The position numbers were made by a program, and so were the translations under genes. A stretch of 59,200 bases of DNA from Oscillatoria sp. (GTDB taxonomy: Bacteria; Cyanobacteriota; Cyanobacteriia; Cyanobacteriales; Laspinemataceae), in the NCBI GenBank assembly GCA_011390515.1, contig JAABSJ010000009.1:1-59200 (forward strand), in the 5' to 3' direction. Positions 52,650 through 59,200 of this stretch are shown one piece after another. The notes under the pieces were generated by a model that was given only the letters and a program-made list of their open reading frames with translations, ran no database searches and was not told the origin of the DNA. Within the stretch, counting starts at the first letter, position 1; every line of letters starts with the position of its first letter.

Positions 52650-52844
52650 TTTTGATGCGCTTGAATCTATATATCTACTGTAGCGAACCCATCCGCTGCA
52701 GTGGTCTGTCTGAGGAGGGAACTGTCTCTCTGCCTTCTGTGAGAACTACCGGAGTAGACTGATCTACTCATCGGTAGAGAGAGATTCCTTGAGGGAATTT
52801 TCCGCTCCCAGATTTCGATATATATGGGCGCACACACTTCCATT
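52650..52844 (-). ncRNA. Candidate 6S-like regulatory RNA
   Basis: A near-perfect promoter directs transcription leftward from about 52843. The predicted 195-nt RNA folds into one long, interrupted rod: GCGCCCATATATAT near the 5' end with ATATATAGATTCAAGCGC near the 3' end, then GGGAGCGG/CCGCTGC-like, GGAATCTCTCTC/GAGAGACAGTTCC and a terminal hairpin CTACCG..GAGTAGA..TCTACTC.CGGTAG. Length, rod shape with internal loops and strong sigma-70 promoter fit bacterial 6S RNA, which binds RNA polymerase. I cannot confirm it by covariance, and purK, a common neighbour in other cyanobacteria, is absent. Confidence 0.5.
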
Positions 52845-52849
52845 ATTTT

Positions 52850-52878
52850 ATTCTATGTCAATAGGCTACGATTGTCAA
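52850..52878 (-). promoter_or_regulatory. Consensus sigma-70-type promoter
   Basis: On the minus strand TTGACA (52878-52873) and TAGAAT (52855-52850) are exactly 17 bases apart. A second TTGACA lies inside the spacer. No protein-coding frame follows; it points into the candidate 6S-like RNA. Confidence 0.7.
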
Positions 52879-52910
52879 CACCTTAAACAAAGATTTTTTT
52901 GGGATAAAAG

Positions 52911-53009
52911 TTTCTGGTCCCCTCACCCAAAGTTTAGAAACCGGGTTTCTTGCCCAAAATTCTGCTAACTTGCAACAATCCTGGAGAGAAACCCGGTTTC
53001 TGGTCCCCT
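52911..53009. repeat. Repeat pair with AGAAACC(C)GGTTTCT palindromes
   Basis: TTTCTGGTCCCCT occurs at both ends (52911-52923 and 52997-53009), and between them lie two small palindromes, AGAAACCGGGTTTCT at 52936 and AGAAACCCGGTTTCT at 52987. The whole lies just downstream of the asparaginase stop. Confidence 0.65.
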
Positions 53010-53018
53010 TGAACTCAC

Positions 53019-53954
53019 CTATGCGATGCCAACACCCATTTCTGGACTCATTTCCAAGGCATCACCGATCCGATCGCCGGTGTGATAGGCAGCGAGAACC
53101 ACCTCACAAGTTTTACCCCAGGCGATCGCACCTGTAGCATCAATCCCGATCGCCCCAAAATCTCGTTTATTCCGTTCCGCCTCCGTAAACGATCGCTCAA
53201 AGGCATTCATCAACGATAATCCATCAGTTACCCGCACCACAATTCGCGCCGCGAGACATTCATCGATAATATCTTCCCCAATCCCGGTACAACTAATTCC
53301 CGCCTTGGGATTAGCGTAATTTCCCGCAGGCATTGCCGAATCGCTGACTCGTCCGATCCGTTCAAATCCTTTCCCTCCCGTAGAGGTTCCGGCAGCAATT
53401 TTACCCTCTTGATCCAATACCACCACCCCAATGGTTCCCCGTCCCGAGGATTCTGCCACCACATTCGCCATACTGCGGGAAAAATTATCTTTGCGTTCCT
53501 CCATCCACTCCTGCAAGCGCTTATCCGTCAGGGGATTATGAATCGGCAGTTGCAATTCCCGCAACAATTCCGCTGAACCAAAATCCGACAACACGCGATC
53601 GGGGGAATTCTGTAAAAATAGGGCTAAATCGATGGGATTTTTAACCCGAGAGACATTAATCGTGCCGCTAAAGCGTTGCAACGTGCCATCCATTAACGCG
53701 GCACTCATCCGAATTTGTCCGTCGGATTGCAACACCGAACCTGTCCCGGCATTAAAACGCGGTTCGTCTTCCAAGAGTTTGCATCCGCGCACCACCGCTT
53801 CCGTGGCAGAGGCCCCTTGCATTAACATCCCATACACTTCCTCTATAATGGTATGGAGCGCGCCGCGCACCGCTTCAAGTCCACCTTTGTCTTTAAGAGA
53901 GCTCCCCGCGCCACCGTGAATGATTAGCTTGGGTTGTACCGCACCCGTTGTCAT
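53019..53954 (-). CDS. iaaA: Isoaspartyl peptidase / plant-type L-asparaginase
   Basis: This Ntn hydrolase precursor (311 aa) cleaves itself before Thr174 (GRGTIGVV) to create the N-terminal nucleophile. Supporting motifs are LIIHGGAGSS at the N-terminus, RFNAGTGSVL, GTSTGGKGFERIGRVSDSAMPAG (substrate pocket) and CTGIGEDIID. Such enzymes split isoaspartyl dipeptides from damaged proteins or cyanophycin and also hydrolyse asparagine. It is cytosolic. No cyanophycinase gene is adjacent. Confidence 0.93.
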   Translation of the reverse strand: MTTGAVQPKLIIHGGAGSSLKDKGGLEAVRGALHTIIEEVYGMLMQGASATEAVVRGCKLLEDEPRFNAGTGSVLQSDGQIRMSAALMDGTLQRFSGTINVSRVKNPIDLALFLQNSPDRVLSDFGSAELLRELQLPIHNPLTDKRLQEWMEERKDNFSRSMANVVAESSGRGTIGVVVLDQEGKIAAGTSTGGKGFERIGRVSDSAMPAGNYANPKAGISCTGIGEDIIDECLAARIVVRVTDGLSLMNAFERSFTEAERNKRDFGAIGIDATGAIAWGKTCEVVLAAYHTGDRIGDALEMSPEMGVGIA

Positions 53955-54056
53955 GAATTCAGCCTCTGCCTTCGGTTAATATCCAATCTTTTATGGTAAC
54001 CCAAAGGGTACCCTTTGACAGCCACTAATTGAAGCATTTTGGGGAGATTCCCCGGA

Positions 54057-54218
54057 TTATTCTAGGGATTGACCTTGGGAACGGCGACGGCGACAGCGTT
54101 CCGAGCAGTATTTGACCTCATCCCAACAATCTGCCCATTTTTTCCGCCAGGTAAAGGGGCGTTGACAGACGGGGCAGATTTTTTCTGGAAAGTCAGCTTT
54201 GGCTCGGACTCGGCCCAT
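54057..54218 (-). CDS. DUF2256 small zinc-ribbon-like protein, 53 aa
   Basis: This short gene runs from ATG at 54218 to TAA at 54057. The product reads MGRVRAKADFPEKICPVC, then RPFTWRKKW, CWDEVKYCSERCRRRR: two CxxC/CxxxC-type cysteine pairs and the invariant FTWRKKW of DUF2256. It probably binds zinc. DUF2256 genes often sit near photolyase/cryptochrome genes in other bacteria; none is here. The start has only a weak purine-rich leader (AAGAAAG). Confidence 0.88.
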   Translation of the reverse strand: MGRVRAKADFPEKICPVCQRPFTWRKKWADCWDEVKYCSERCRRRRSQGQSLE

Positions 54219-54624
54219 CAGGATTCTTTCTTGCGTCGGTTTGGGTTTTATTATAACAGAATTTATGAAATTTGTAACATCAAACTCTAAATAAAAAATG
54301 TAGAGGCGATTCGCGAATCGCCTCTACATTTTTTAGGTGAATTTTTAAAATCTGCGTAAGTCCTGATCAGTAATTTTCACCGGATGGAAAAGCCTGCTCA
54401 GGGTGAGGGCAAAGTTAGAGGGCGATCGCCTGAATTTTCCCGGATTCAATCGGTTTAAAATTGGACTATATTTTACACCTACCCTCAGACGGATATTCCC
54501 TTTAATAGCGGGTAAAAATTTAGTAAAATGTATCCTATGATTCAGCCTGCTGGTAGAGGGTTTTTGTGGGAAATTTTGATTTAATTGAATCTATTGTAAA
54601 ACCCAGTAAATTAGGAGAATAATT
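54219..54624. other. Intergenic region between DUF2256 and chaB
   Basis: It contains a perfect family B palindrome (54293-54334) with the flank ending TCTGCGTAAGTCCTG. The rest is A/T-rich DNA with the chaB ribosome site (AGGAG) at the end. No gene is seen. Confidence 0.6.
54293..54334. repeat. Perfect family B palindrome
   Basis: AAAAAATGTAGAGGCGATTC and its complement meet at CGCG. The outer arms are poly-A/poly-T instead of CCTAAA/TTTAGG, again changed symmetrically. The right flank holds AAAATCTGCGTAAGTCCTG. Confidence 0.85.
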
Positions 54625-54870
54625 GTGGCTTACCAAACCAAAGAAGATTTACCCAATGATGTAAAAGAAAAACTGCCTGAAGGTGCACAAAATATTTTCT
54701 TCACCGCTTATAATAGCGCTTCTTCCAATGGAATGAGCGATGGCGCAGCCCAGGATGTGGCCTGGAATTCCCTGCGGAGTAGCTATGAGGAAGGCAGTGA
54801 TGGAAAATGGCATCCTCGTCCCCAAGTTGGTGCTCATCGCAGCCCCACGGGGACTATGCCCGGAGGCTAA
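54625..54870 (+). CDS. chaB: ChaB-family protein
   Basis: The 81 residues match ChaB: YQTKEDLPNDVKEKLPEGAQNIFFTAYNSAS, then AQDVAWNSLRSSYEE and the GKWHPR end. ChaB was described in E. coli as a regulator of the cation antiporter ChaA, but most homologues have unknown roles. The start codon is GTG with AGGAG nine bases upstream. The C-terminal AHRSPTGTMPGG tail is an extension. No ChaA gene lies nearby. Confidence 0.88.
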   Translation: MAYQTKEDLPNDVKEKLPEGAQNIFFTAYNSASSNGMSDGAAQDVAWNSLRSSYEEGSDGKWHPRPQVGAHRSPTGTMPGG

Positions 54871-54932
54871 AGTCGGAATTTGAAGCGACTCAATTATAGA
54901 TGCGATCGCCTGACTGCAACTAGGTTTTCATA

Positions 54933-54965
54933 AAGGAAGGACAGGGCCTTTCCCTGTCCTTCCTT
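54933..54965. terminator. 14-bp perfect terminator hairpin between chaB and selO
   Basis: AAGGAAGGACAGGG and CCCTGTCCTTCCTT pair fully around CCTTT. It lies between convergent genes and is well placed to terminate both. Confidence 0.75.
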
Positions 54966-54991
54966 GGCCATTTTTGCAATGTTATGAAGGT

Positions 54992-56470
54992 CTAATCCCT
55001 TTTAATTTGGGTCAACAAATCATAAAACGGCTGCCAATTATCTTCCTGGGCGATCGGTTCCCAGACAGCCTCAATTTTAGGGCGGAGTATCACCGTTTCT
55101 GGATTATATTTTGCCATCCGTTCTCGCATTGGCTCTAAATCCTCTGTTCCCACAAACTGCAATAAATGGAAGTAAGCTTGTTGCCAAGAGGCGAACAGTT
55201 CTGAATCGGTTTCCATCGGGCCAAAAATGCAGTCACTGTTTTCCCGCCACTCCGGAGAAAACTGCTGTCTGAGTTGCCAAAAGAACTCCGGATACTCCAC
55301 CTGAGACTCAGCCAAAAGTTGTAGGGTTAATTGCACCAACTCCGTTGCTGCCTCTTCTGGCATTTCTTCCCCAAATCCTAACTTACTCAGCATCAGTTGG
55401 CGATATTCTCGATTATAATGGTGGTAATATTCCTCTAATGCGGCTTCCATGTCGGACTCATTAATCACCGCCTTTAACGGCACTTGCAACATTTGCAGGT
55501 TCCAGCGACAGATTGCCGGTTGATTGCCGTAACTGTAGCGACCATAATAGTCAAAGTAGGCGGCTGTAAACTTTAAGTTGTAAGTGGGAATAAAGGCAAA
55601 AGGTCCATAATCAAAACTTTCCCCAGTGATGGACATATTGTCAGTATTTAACACCGCATGACAAAATCCGGCTGCCATCCATTGTGCCGTTAAGGTAGCC
55701 ACCCGTTGCACCAATTCTTGATAAAATCGGGCATATTTCTCTTTCGGGTTTCCCGTACCCGGGGAAGTCAAGGGCGGTAGGGTATCATTGAGGTGGGGAT
55801 AATAATGGGCGATTACCCAATCTAAGAGTTTTTGGATTAAATCTTTTCGTCCTAAATAGTGCAATCGTTCAAAGGTGCCAAATCGAATATGAGATTCACT
55901 AAAGCGGATCATCACAGACGATCGCGTAGGAGAGGGTTCGTCTCCTCGCCACAATTGTTCGCCGGTTTCAACTAAGCTTAAACAGCGAGAGGTTCTGACT
56001 CCCATCCGATGCAACATTTCCGCTGCTAAAACTTCTCGGACTCCTCCTTTTAGGGTTAACCGTCCATCGGCATGACGGGAATAAGGGGTTCTGCCACTGC
56101 CTTTGGTGCCGAAGTCGTAGAGTTTGCCATCAGTACCCCGGACTTGAGCGTAGACAAAGCCCCGTCCATCGCCTAAATTGGGGTTATATTCTCCAAATTG
56201 ATAGCCATGATAGCGCAGGGCTAAAAACGGTCGCACCCCCTGAAAATAACCAAAGGCTTCGATAAAATCTTCATCGGTTACGGTGGAGGGTTCTAATTCT
56301 AATTTTTGTAATAATTCGTCATTGCGAAACCGGAGAATCTGCTGGGGAAATTCAGCAGCCGGAACGATATCGTAGTAGTCTTCACCCAGGGATTCTAGGG
56401 CAGTTTCCAGGTTGAGGGACAAAAATGGATTGGCGCGTTTTGGAGTTTGAGCGGAGTCAGCCACAGTCAT
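54992..56470 (-). CDS. selO: Protein adenylyltransferase SelO (YdiU)
   Basis: SelO is a pseudokinase-fold enzyme that transfers AMP to Ser/Thr/Tyr of proteins and is linked to redox stress. The 492-residue product carries [47 protein letters not shown], the catalytic NTDNMS (275-280) and the metal-binding DYGPF (287-291). Length is normal. It lacks a C-terminal CxxU/CxxC, as many bacterial forms do. It is convergent with chaB. Confidence 0.94.
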   Translation of the reverse strand: MTVADSAQTPKRANPFLSLNLETALESLGEDYYDIVPAAEFPQQILRFRNDELLQKLELEPSTVTDEDFIEAFGYFQGVRPFLALRYHGYQFGEYNPNLGDGRGFVYAQVRGTDGKLYDFGTKGSGRTPYSRHADGRLTLKGGVREVLAAEMLHRMGVRTSRCLSLVETGEQLWRGDEPSPTRSSVMIRFSESHIRFGTFERLHYLGRKDLIQKLLDWVIAHYYPHLNDTLPPLTSPGTGNPKEKYARFYQELVQRVATLTAQWMAAGFCHAVLNTDNMSITGESFDYGPFAFIPTYNLKFTAAYFDYYGRYSYGNQPAICRWNLQMLQVPLKAVINESDMEAALEEYYHHYNREYRQLMLSKLGFGEEMPEEAATELVQLTLQLLAESQVEYPEFFWQLRQQFSPEWRENSDCIFGPMETDSELFASWQQAYFHLLQFVGTEDLEPMRERMAKYNPETVILRPKIEAVWEPIAQEDNWQPFYDLLTQIKRD

Positions 56471-56660
56471 AAAAGCAACGGTTCTTTACATTGGATTATT
56501 CTATTTTAATCTATTTTAATGTTTGGGAATGATAAATGAGGTGCAGTCCGACGGAAAGGCTTTCAGGGTGTGACTTTTGGGGGTTTGAAACCTTTTGCAA
56601 TAAAGTGTTACGGTTATTTACACCTCCAAGGCCGGGTGGTCAAGCTACAATACAAGTATG

Positions 56661-56706
56661 AGGTTTGCTCGAAGGAATCGACTAGAGTCGGGTGCTTGAG
56701 AAACCT
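56661..56706 (+). promoter_or_regulatory. Leader hairpin of the CP12-like gene
   Basis: AGGTTT.CTC.AAG pairs with CTT.GAG.AAACCT, and an inner CGACTAGAGTCG closes the tip. A TACAAT-type -10 box lies about 15 bases upstream. The hairpin ends 27 bases before the ATG and could stabilise or regulate the mRNA. Confidence 0.5.
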
Positions 56707-56733
56707 ATTAATTTTTGGATGAGGTAATCCGTC

Positions 56734-57036
56734 ATGGCTCAAGTTTTAACTAGAACCCAAAGGCTCGCAAATACCCGGAATTATGGGGCAAGTTCCAAGG
56801 AGAATCAAGGCAATTTCATTCCCCTGAGCCTACGCATTGAAATGGCACGGGATGAAGCTAGGGCGATCGCAACAGCAAAAGGCATTGAATCTCCCGAAAG
56901 CGCAGTAGCATGGGATGTTGTCGAGGAACTCCTCAGCGTCGCAGCACACAGAAGAACCCAAGAACCGAAATCGCCTTTTGAACGCTATTGTTTAGAACAT
57001 CCAGGTGCTTCAGAAGCTCGGATTTACGATGTTTAA
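56734..57036 (+). CDS. CP12-like protein lacking three of the four redox cysteines
   Basis: CP12 normally docks phosphoribulokinase and GAPDH and switches the Calvin cycle through two disulphides. This 100-residue protein keeps the CP12 signature AWDVVEELLSVAAHRR and the C-terminal plan FERYCLEHPGASEARIYDV. The N-terminal Cys pair is replaced (around ATAKGIESPES), and the second C-terminal Cys is Ala (SEAR versus AECR), leaving one Cys. An N-terminal 28-residue extension is present. It may be a redox-independent variant with another partner. A strong terminator follows. Confidence 0.8.
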   Translation: MAQVLTRTQRLANTRNYGASSKENQGNFIPLSLRIEMARDEARAIATAKGIESPESAVAWDVVEELLSVAAHRRTQEPKSPFERYCLEHPGASEARIYDV

Positions 57037-57063
57037 TTTTCCAGTAAAATAGTTAATTTTGTG

Positions 57064-57095
57064 GCCCAATCTTACTCTCCAGATTGGGCTTTTTT
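57064..57095 (+). terminator. Rho-independent terminator of the CP12-like gene
   Basis: GCCCAATCT and AGATTGGGC form a perfect 9-bp stem with an 8-base loop, followed by six T's. This is the clearest intrinsic terminator in the window. Confidence 0.88.
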
Positions 57096-57250
57096 CTGTT
57101 AATTTTTTTAAATTAAAAATTGTCACAATTTTGTAAATTTCGCCCAAAATGAGGTATGGCGGTATAGCTTTTAGCCTCAACTGCCGGAAACTCTGTTGTC
57201 AGTGATTGTAATCAGAACAAAGTATGATATCGATCGCAGGGTAGTCATGA

Positions 57251-57523
57251 ATGCGATCGCACCCAAATCCCACCCTTGCCGCCAGAATTGAAAGACTTAT
57301 TTACGAACTCTCTTTAATCCTTATGAAAATTTTGGATAGCAAGCACCCAAAACCCCTGGAAGAATTATTTGGTGATATCTTGTTCTCGGGCCAAATGACA
57401 AAGAGCGATCGCTATCGTCTACGGGCGGCAATCTTACGCAACTCCCTAACCGAGGAACATCAAGATATTATCAATCGCCTGGTCTACAGCACTAAACGCG
57501 GCAGACTCCGCATGATGGATTAA
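57251..57523 (+). CDS. Small hypothetical protein, 90 aa
   Basis: I do not recognise the family. The product is helical and basic (AARIERLIYELSLILMKILD, DRYRLRAAILRNSLTEEHQ, RLVYSTKRGRLRMMD), with no signal or membrane segment, and might bind nucleic acid. An AGGG lies ten bases before the ATG at 57251. A later in-frame ATG would remove the first 25 residues. It follows the CP12-like gene after a strong terminator, so it has its own promoter. Confidence 0.6.
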   Translation: MRSHPNPTLAARIERLIYELSLILMKILDSKHPKPLEELFGDILFSGQMTKSDRYRLRAAILRNSLTEEHQDIINRLVYSTKRGRLRMMD

Positions 57524-57548
57524 TCCAATTCACACGGTTCCCCACCCC

Positions 57549-57735
57549 AAAATCCGTCTCCCCGTTCAACGTCCCGACTTCAGTCGTTATCCCTGTTTCA
57601 CGTCACGACATCCCTCTCCCCATTCAACGTCCCGACTTCAGTCGTTATCTTCACTCGTTGGCAAATATTCAAAAACCCAACATCCGTCTCCCCGTTCAAC
57701 GTCCCGACTTCAGTCGTTATCTTCACTCGTTATCC
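57549..57735 (+). repeat. Three-copy direct repeat related to family F
   Basis: CATCC(G/C)TCTCCCC(G/A)TTCA followed by ACGTCCCGACTTCAGTCG and TTATC occurs three times (starting near 57549, 57609 and 57679), the last two with CTTCACTCGTT. The GACTTCAGTCGTTATC core equals that of the tandem array at 45962. Confidence 0.75.
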
Positions 57736-57813
57736 AGCGGATCCCAGGTGCATCAGATCATCAGTTAATCAAATGAGTAAGTTATCTATCTGAAGCACCT
57801 TACCGCTTCCAGT

Positions 57814-58065
57814 TTATTTTTCCACTCCCACTGATTCAGTAGTTTTTTCAGACACCTCCGGTACAGGGTCATATCCTCCCGGATGTAACGGATGACAGCG
57901 CAACAGACGACGGAATGCCATCCACCCCCCGCGCCTGGGTCCAAAACGGTCGATCGCCTCGATTGCATATTGGGAACAAGTGGGATGAAATCGACAAGTG
58001 GGCGGAAATAAGGGCGAAATTAACAGTCGATATCCTCGAATTAACCGAATCATCAGCCATTTCAT
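57814..58065 (-). CDS. yidD: Membrane protein insertion efficiency factor YidD
   Basis: The 83 residues match YidD: an N-terminal amphipathic membrane-associated helix ([17 protein letters not shown]), then [19 protein letters not shown] and [18 protein letters not shown] with three conserved Cys. YidD assists the YidC insertase. The usual neighbours (rnpA, rpmH, yidC) are not here, as is common in cyanobacteria. Confidence 0.93.
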   Translation of the reverse strand: MKWLMIRLIRGYRLLISPLFPPTCRFHPTCSQYAIEAIDRFGPRRGGWMAFRRLLRCHPLHPGGYDPVPEVSEKTTESVGVEK

Positions 58066-58101
58066 AACTTAATCTAATAGAGAATTGCCAGGGTTTATTA
58101 G

Positions 58102-58176
58102 ACCTCTTGCAAAATAAAGGATTGATCCCCCCAACCCCCCTTAAAAAGGGGGGCTTTTTAGAATTTTGCAAGAGGT
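58102..58176. repeat. Family C-related element with 14-bp perfect terminal inverted repeats
   Basis: It begins ACCTCTTGCAAAAT and ends ATTTTGCAAGAGGT, exact complements. The centre is the GATCCCCCCAACCCCCCTTA hairpin of family C. It is therefore a compact 75-bp inverted-repeat element without a gene. Confidence 0.78.
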
Positions 58177-58300
58177 TTATTTATTTTGACTCGTTCTGGG
58201 ACTCCCTAATCGCGGGAAGTCCTAAATTTTTCACAGCTTAACGATCGCCCGATGGCCTCAATCCCCTACACTCAGAGAAACCTTTAAGCTGTTTTAGTCA

Positions 58301-59002
58301 TTGAATTCTGTGTTAACTTCCCTATTCCCATTAGAATCAATTTTACCCCTACAAGTAGCAGCCGTTGGGTTGTGGTTGGGGTTGCTACTGATTTTTGCTG
58401 AGGGGTTGCATCGTTTTACCCAAACTGATTCCGAAGTGGTTCGCAAGGTCGTTCATATTGGCACCGGCAATGTGATTTTGTTGGCATGGTGGCTACAGAT
58501 TCCCGGTTGGGTGGCGATCGCTGCTTCTATTGTAGCCGGGGCAATTGCCCTGATTTCTTACAAATTTCCGATTCTCCCGGGAATTAATAGTGTCGGACGC
58601 CAAAGTTTAGGCACGTTTTTCTATGCCATTAGTATCGGCATCTTGGTCGCCTGGTTTTGGCCCTTAGAACTTCCCCAATATCCCGTCATCGGGATTTTAA
58701 TCATGACTTATGGAGATGGTTTAGCCGCTTTAATCGGTCAGCGGTTCGGTCAGCATCCCTATCAATTTTGGGGAGAAAAGAAGAGTTGGGAAGGGTCTGC
58801 GACAATGGCTGTGGTGAGTTTTATTGTCACCGCTTCTATCTTAGCCCTTGTAGAGGGAAATCTCTGGAATATTGGGTTGATTGCCCTGCTGGTGGCTGGG
58901 GTGGCGACCATCTTAGAAGCATTTTCTAAACTGGGAATTGATAATCTTACGGTTCCCATTGGGAGTGCGGCATTCTGCTTTTTCTTGCATCAAATTTTGT
59001 AA
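58301..59002 (+). CDS. Phytol/polyprenol kinase (CDP-alcohol-dependent, VTE5/dolichol kinase-like)
   Basis: The 233-residue membrane protein has six to seven hydrophobic helices and the family's conserved blocks: EVVRKVVHIGTGN, SVGRQSLGTFFYA, MTYGDGLAALIGQRFG and FWGEKKSWEGSATM (probable nucleotide site). Such kinases phosphorylate phytol from chlorophyll breakdown for tocopherol and chlorophyll synthesis. The frame has no ATG: start is either TTG at 58301 or GTG at 58310; neither has a strong ribosome site. Later ATGs would remove conserved parts. Confidence 0.86.
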   Translation: MNSVLTSLFPLESILPLQVAAVGLWLGLLLIFAEGLHRFTQTDSEVVRKVVHIGTGNVILLAWWLQIPGWVAIAASIVAGAIALISYKFPILPGINSVGRQSLGTFFYAISIGILVAWFWPLELPQYPVIGILIMTYGDGLAALIGQRFGQHPYQFWGEKKSWEGSATMAVVSFIVTASILALVEGNLWNIGLIALLVAGVATILEAFSKLGIDNLTVPIGSAAFCFFLHQIL

Positions 59003-59094
59003 GGTTTTCGGGAGCATCTCAATTTTGAAAAGAGACCTAACCCCCCAGCCCCCTTCCCACCTCTCCCCAGCCCTCTCCTTGTAGGAGAGGGAGG

Positions 59095-59200
59095 TATAGC
59101 GCTTCTCATCTCCATAAGGTACAGACCCTCACCCCAAACCCCTCTCCCAGAACGGGAGAGGGGCTTTGAAAAGTACCTCATCAGTCCGGGAAACGCTATA
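59095..59200. repeat. TATAGCG-bounded inverted-repeat element at the window end
   Basis: It starts TATAGCGCTTCTC and ends GGGAAACGCTATA, terminal inverted repeats of 13 bp with two mismatches. Inside is a strong hairpin, CCCTCTCCC..GGGAGAGGG. Its termini resemble those of element D (TATAGCA), but the interior differs. A separate CCCTCTCCT/AGGAGAGGG hairpin precedes it at about 59072-59092. Confidence 0.72.

Noticed and set aside
52570-52671. Short minus-strand frame ending KLTEGLDTL downstream of the candidate RNA gene
   Set aside because: It has no ATG, GTG or TTG start after the preceding stop with a ribosome site, and it overlaps the 3' end of the structured RNA. Kept as a doubt only.
57549-57735. 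Possible short CRISPR-like array
   Set aside because: Only three copies are present; the intervening sequence is partly shared, and the core matches the dispersed GACTTCAGTCGT repeat.

Overview
The window looks like a chromosomal segment of a filamentous, Oscillatoria/Laspinema-type cyanobacterium. The grounds are many HIP1 octamers (GCGATCGC), cyanobacterial families (CP12-like protein, DUF4278, pentapeptide-repeat proteins, a phytol/polyprenol kinase, a large TPS-domain exoprotein, a ten-PAS hybrid kinase) and a dense population of short palindromic intergenic repeats. I saw no rRNA, tRNA or CRISPR array. Assignments come from reading the sequence and from family knowledge; no database search was run.

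Layout. 1-1.8 kb: remnants of three transposases (IS66, ISAzo13-like, IS4) in a row. 1.8-7.2 kb: comF convergent with rbsK, three tandem paralogous membrane proteins and a SWIM zinc-finger protein. 7.3-12.6 kb: an 892-residue TPS/haemagglutinin-type exoprotein, then two predicted lipoproteins in tandem, a PQQ-type sugar dehydrogenase and a Mn/Fe superoxide dismutase. 12.8-14.5 kb: an AAA/ABC-type ATPase translationally coupled to a DUF4276 (TOPRIM-like) protein, a candidate two-gene defence module. 14.7-22.4 kb: secreted beta-propeller-like protein, orphan histidine kinase, small secreted proteins, pentapeptide protein. 22.4-27.4 kb: a candidate structured RNA with its own promoter, an AAA ATPase, kptA, an unknown gene, an E1/ThiF-like protein and a 54-residue peptide gene. 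27.8-37.3 kb: two very large hybrid histidine kinases, probably partners. 37.4-42.4 kb: cytosine-deaminase-like amidohydrolase, DMT permease, second pentapeptide protein, TPR protein. 43-49.9 kb: DUF4278 protein, duplicated-domain secreted protein, nadA, a seven-copy tandem repeat, TerB-like protein, M61 peptidase, Crp/Fnr regulator. 51-59.2 kb: Mn catalase, small membrane protein, candidate 6S-like RNA, isoaspartyl peptidase, DUF2256, ChaB, SelO, CP12-like protein, YidD and phytol kinase.

Themes. Oxidative-stress functions recur (exported SOD, Mn catalase, SelO, perhaps the CP12 variant). Signal transduction is heavy (three histidine kinases, one Crp-type regulator). Intergenic DNA is dominated by at least six dispersed repeat families. 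One (ATAC..CCGGTTGT termini) shows exact 3-bp direct repeats at its ends in three intact copies and so behaves like a miniature transposable element. The most interesting items are the ATPase-DUF4276 pair, that miniature element, the two candidate non-coding RNAs with near-consensus promoters, the CP12-like protein with only one of four cysteines, and the LMGYLD-tailed micro-protein.
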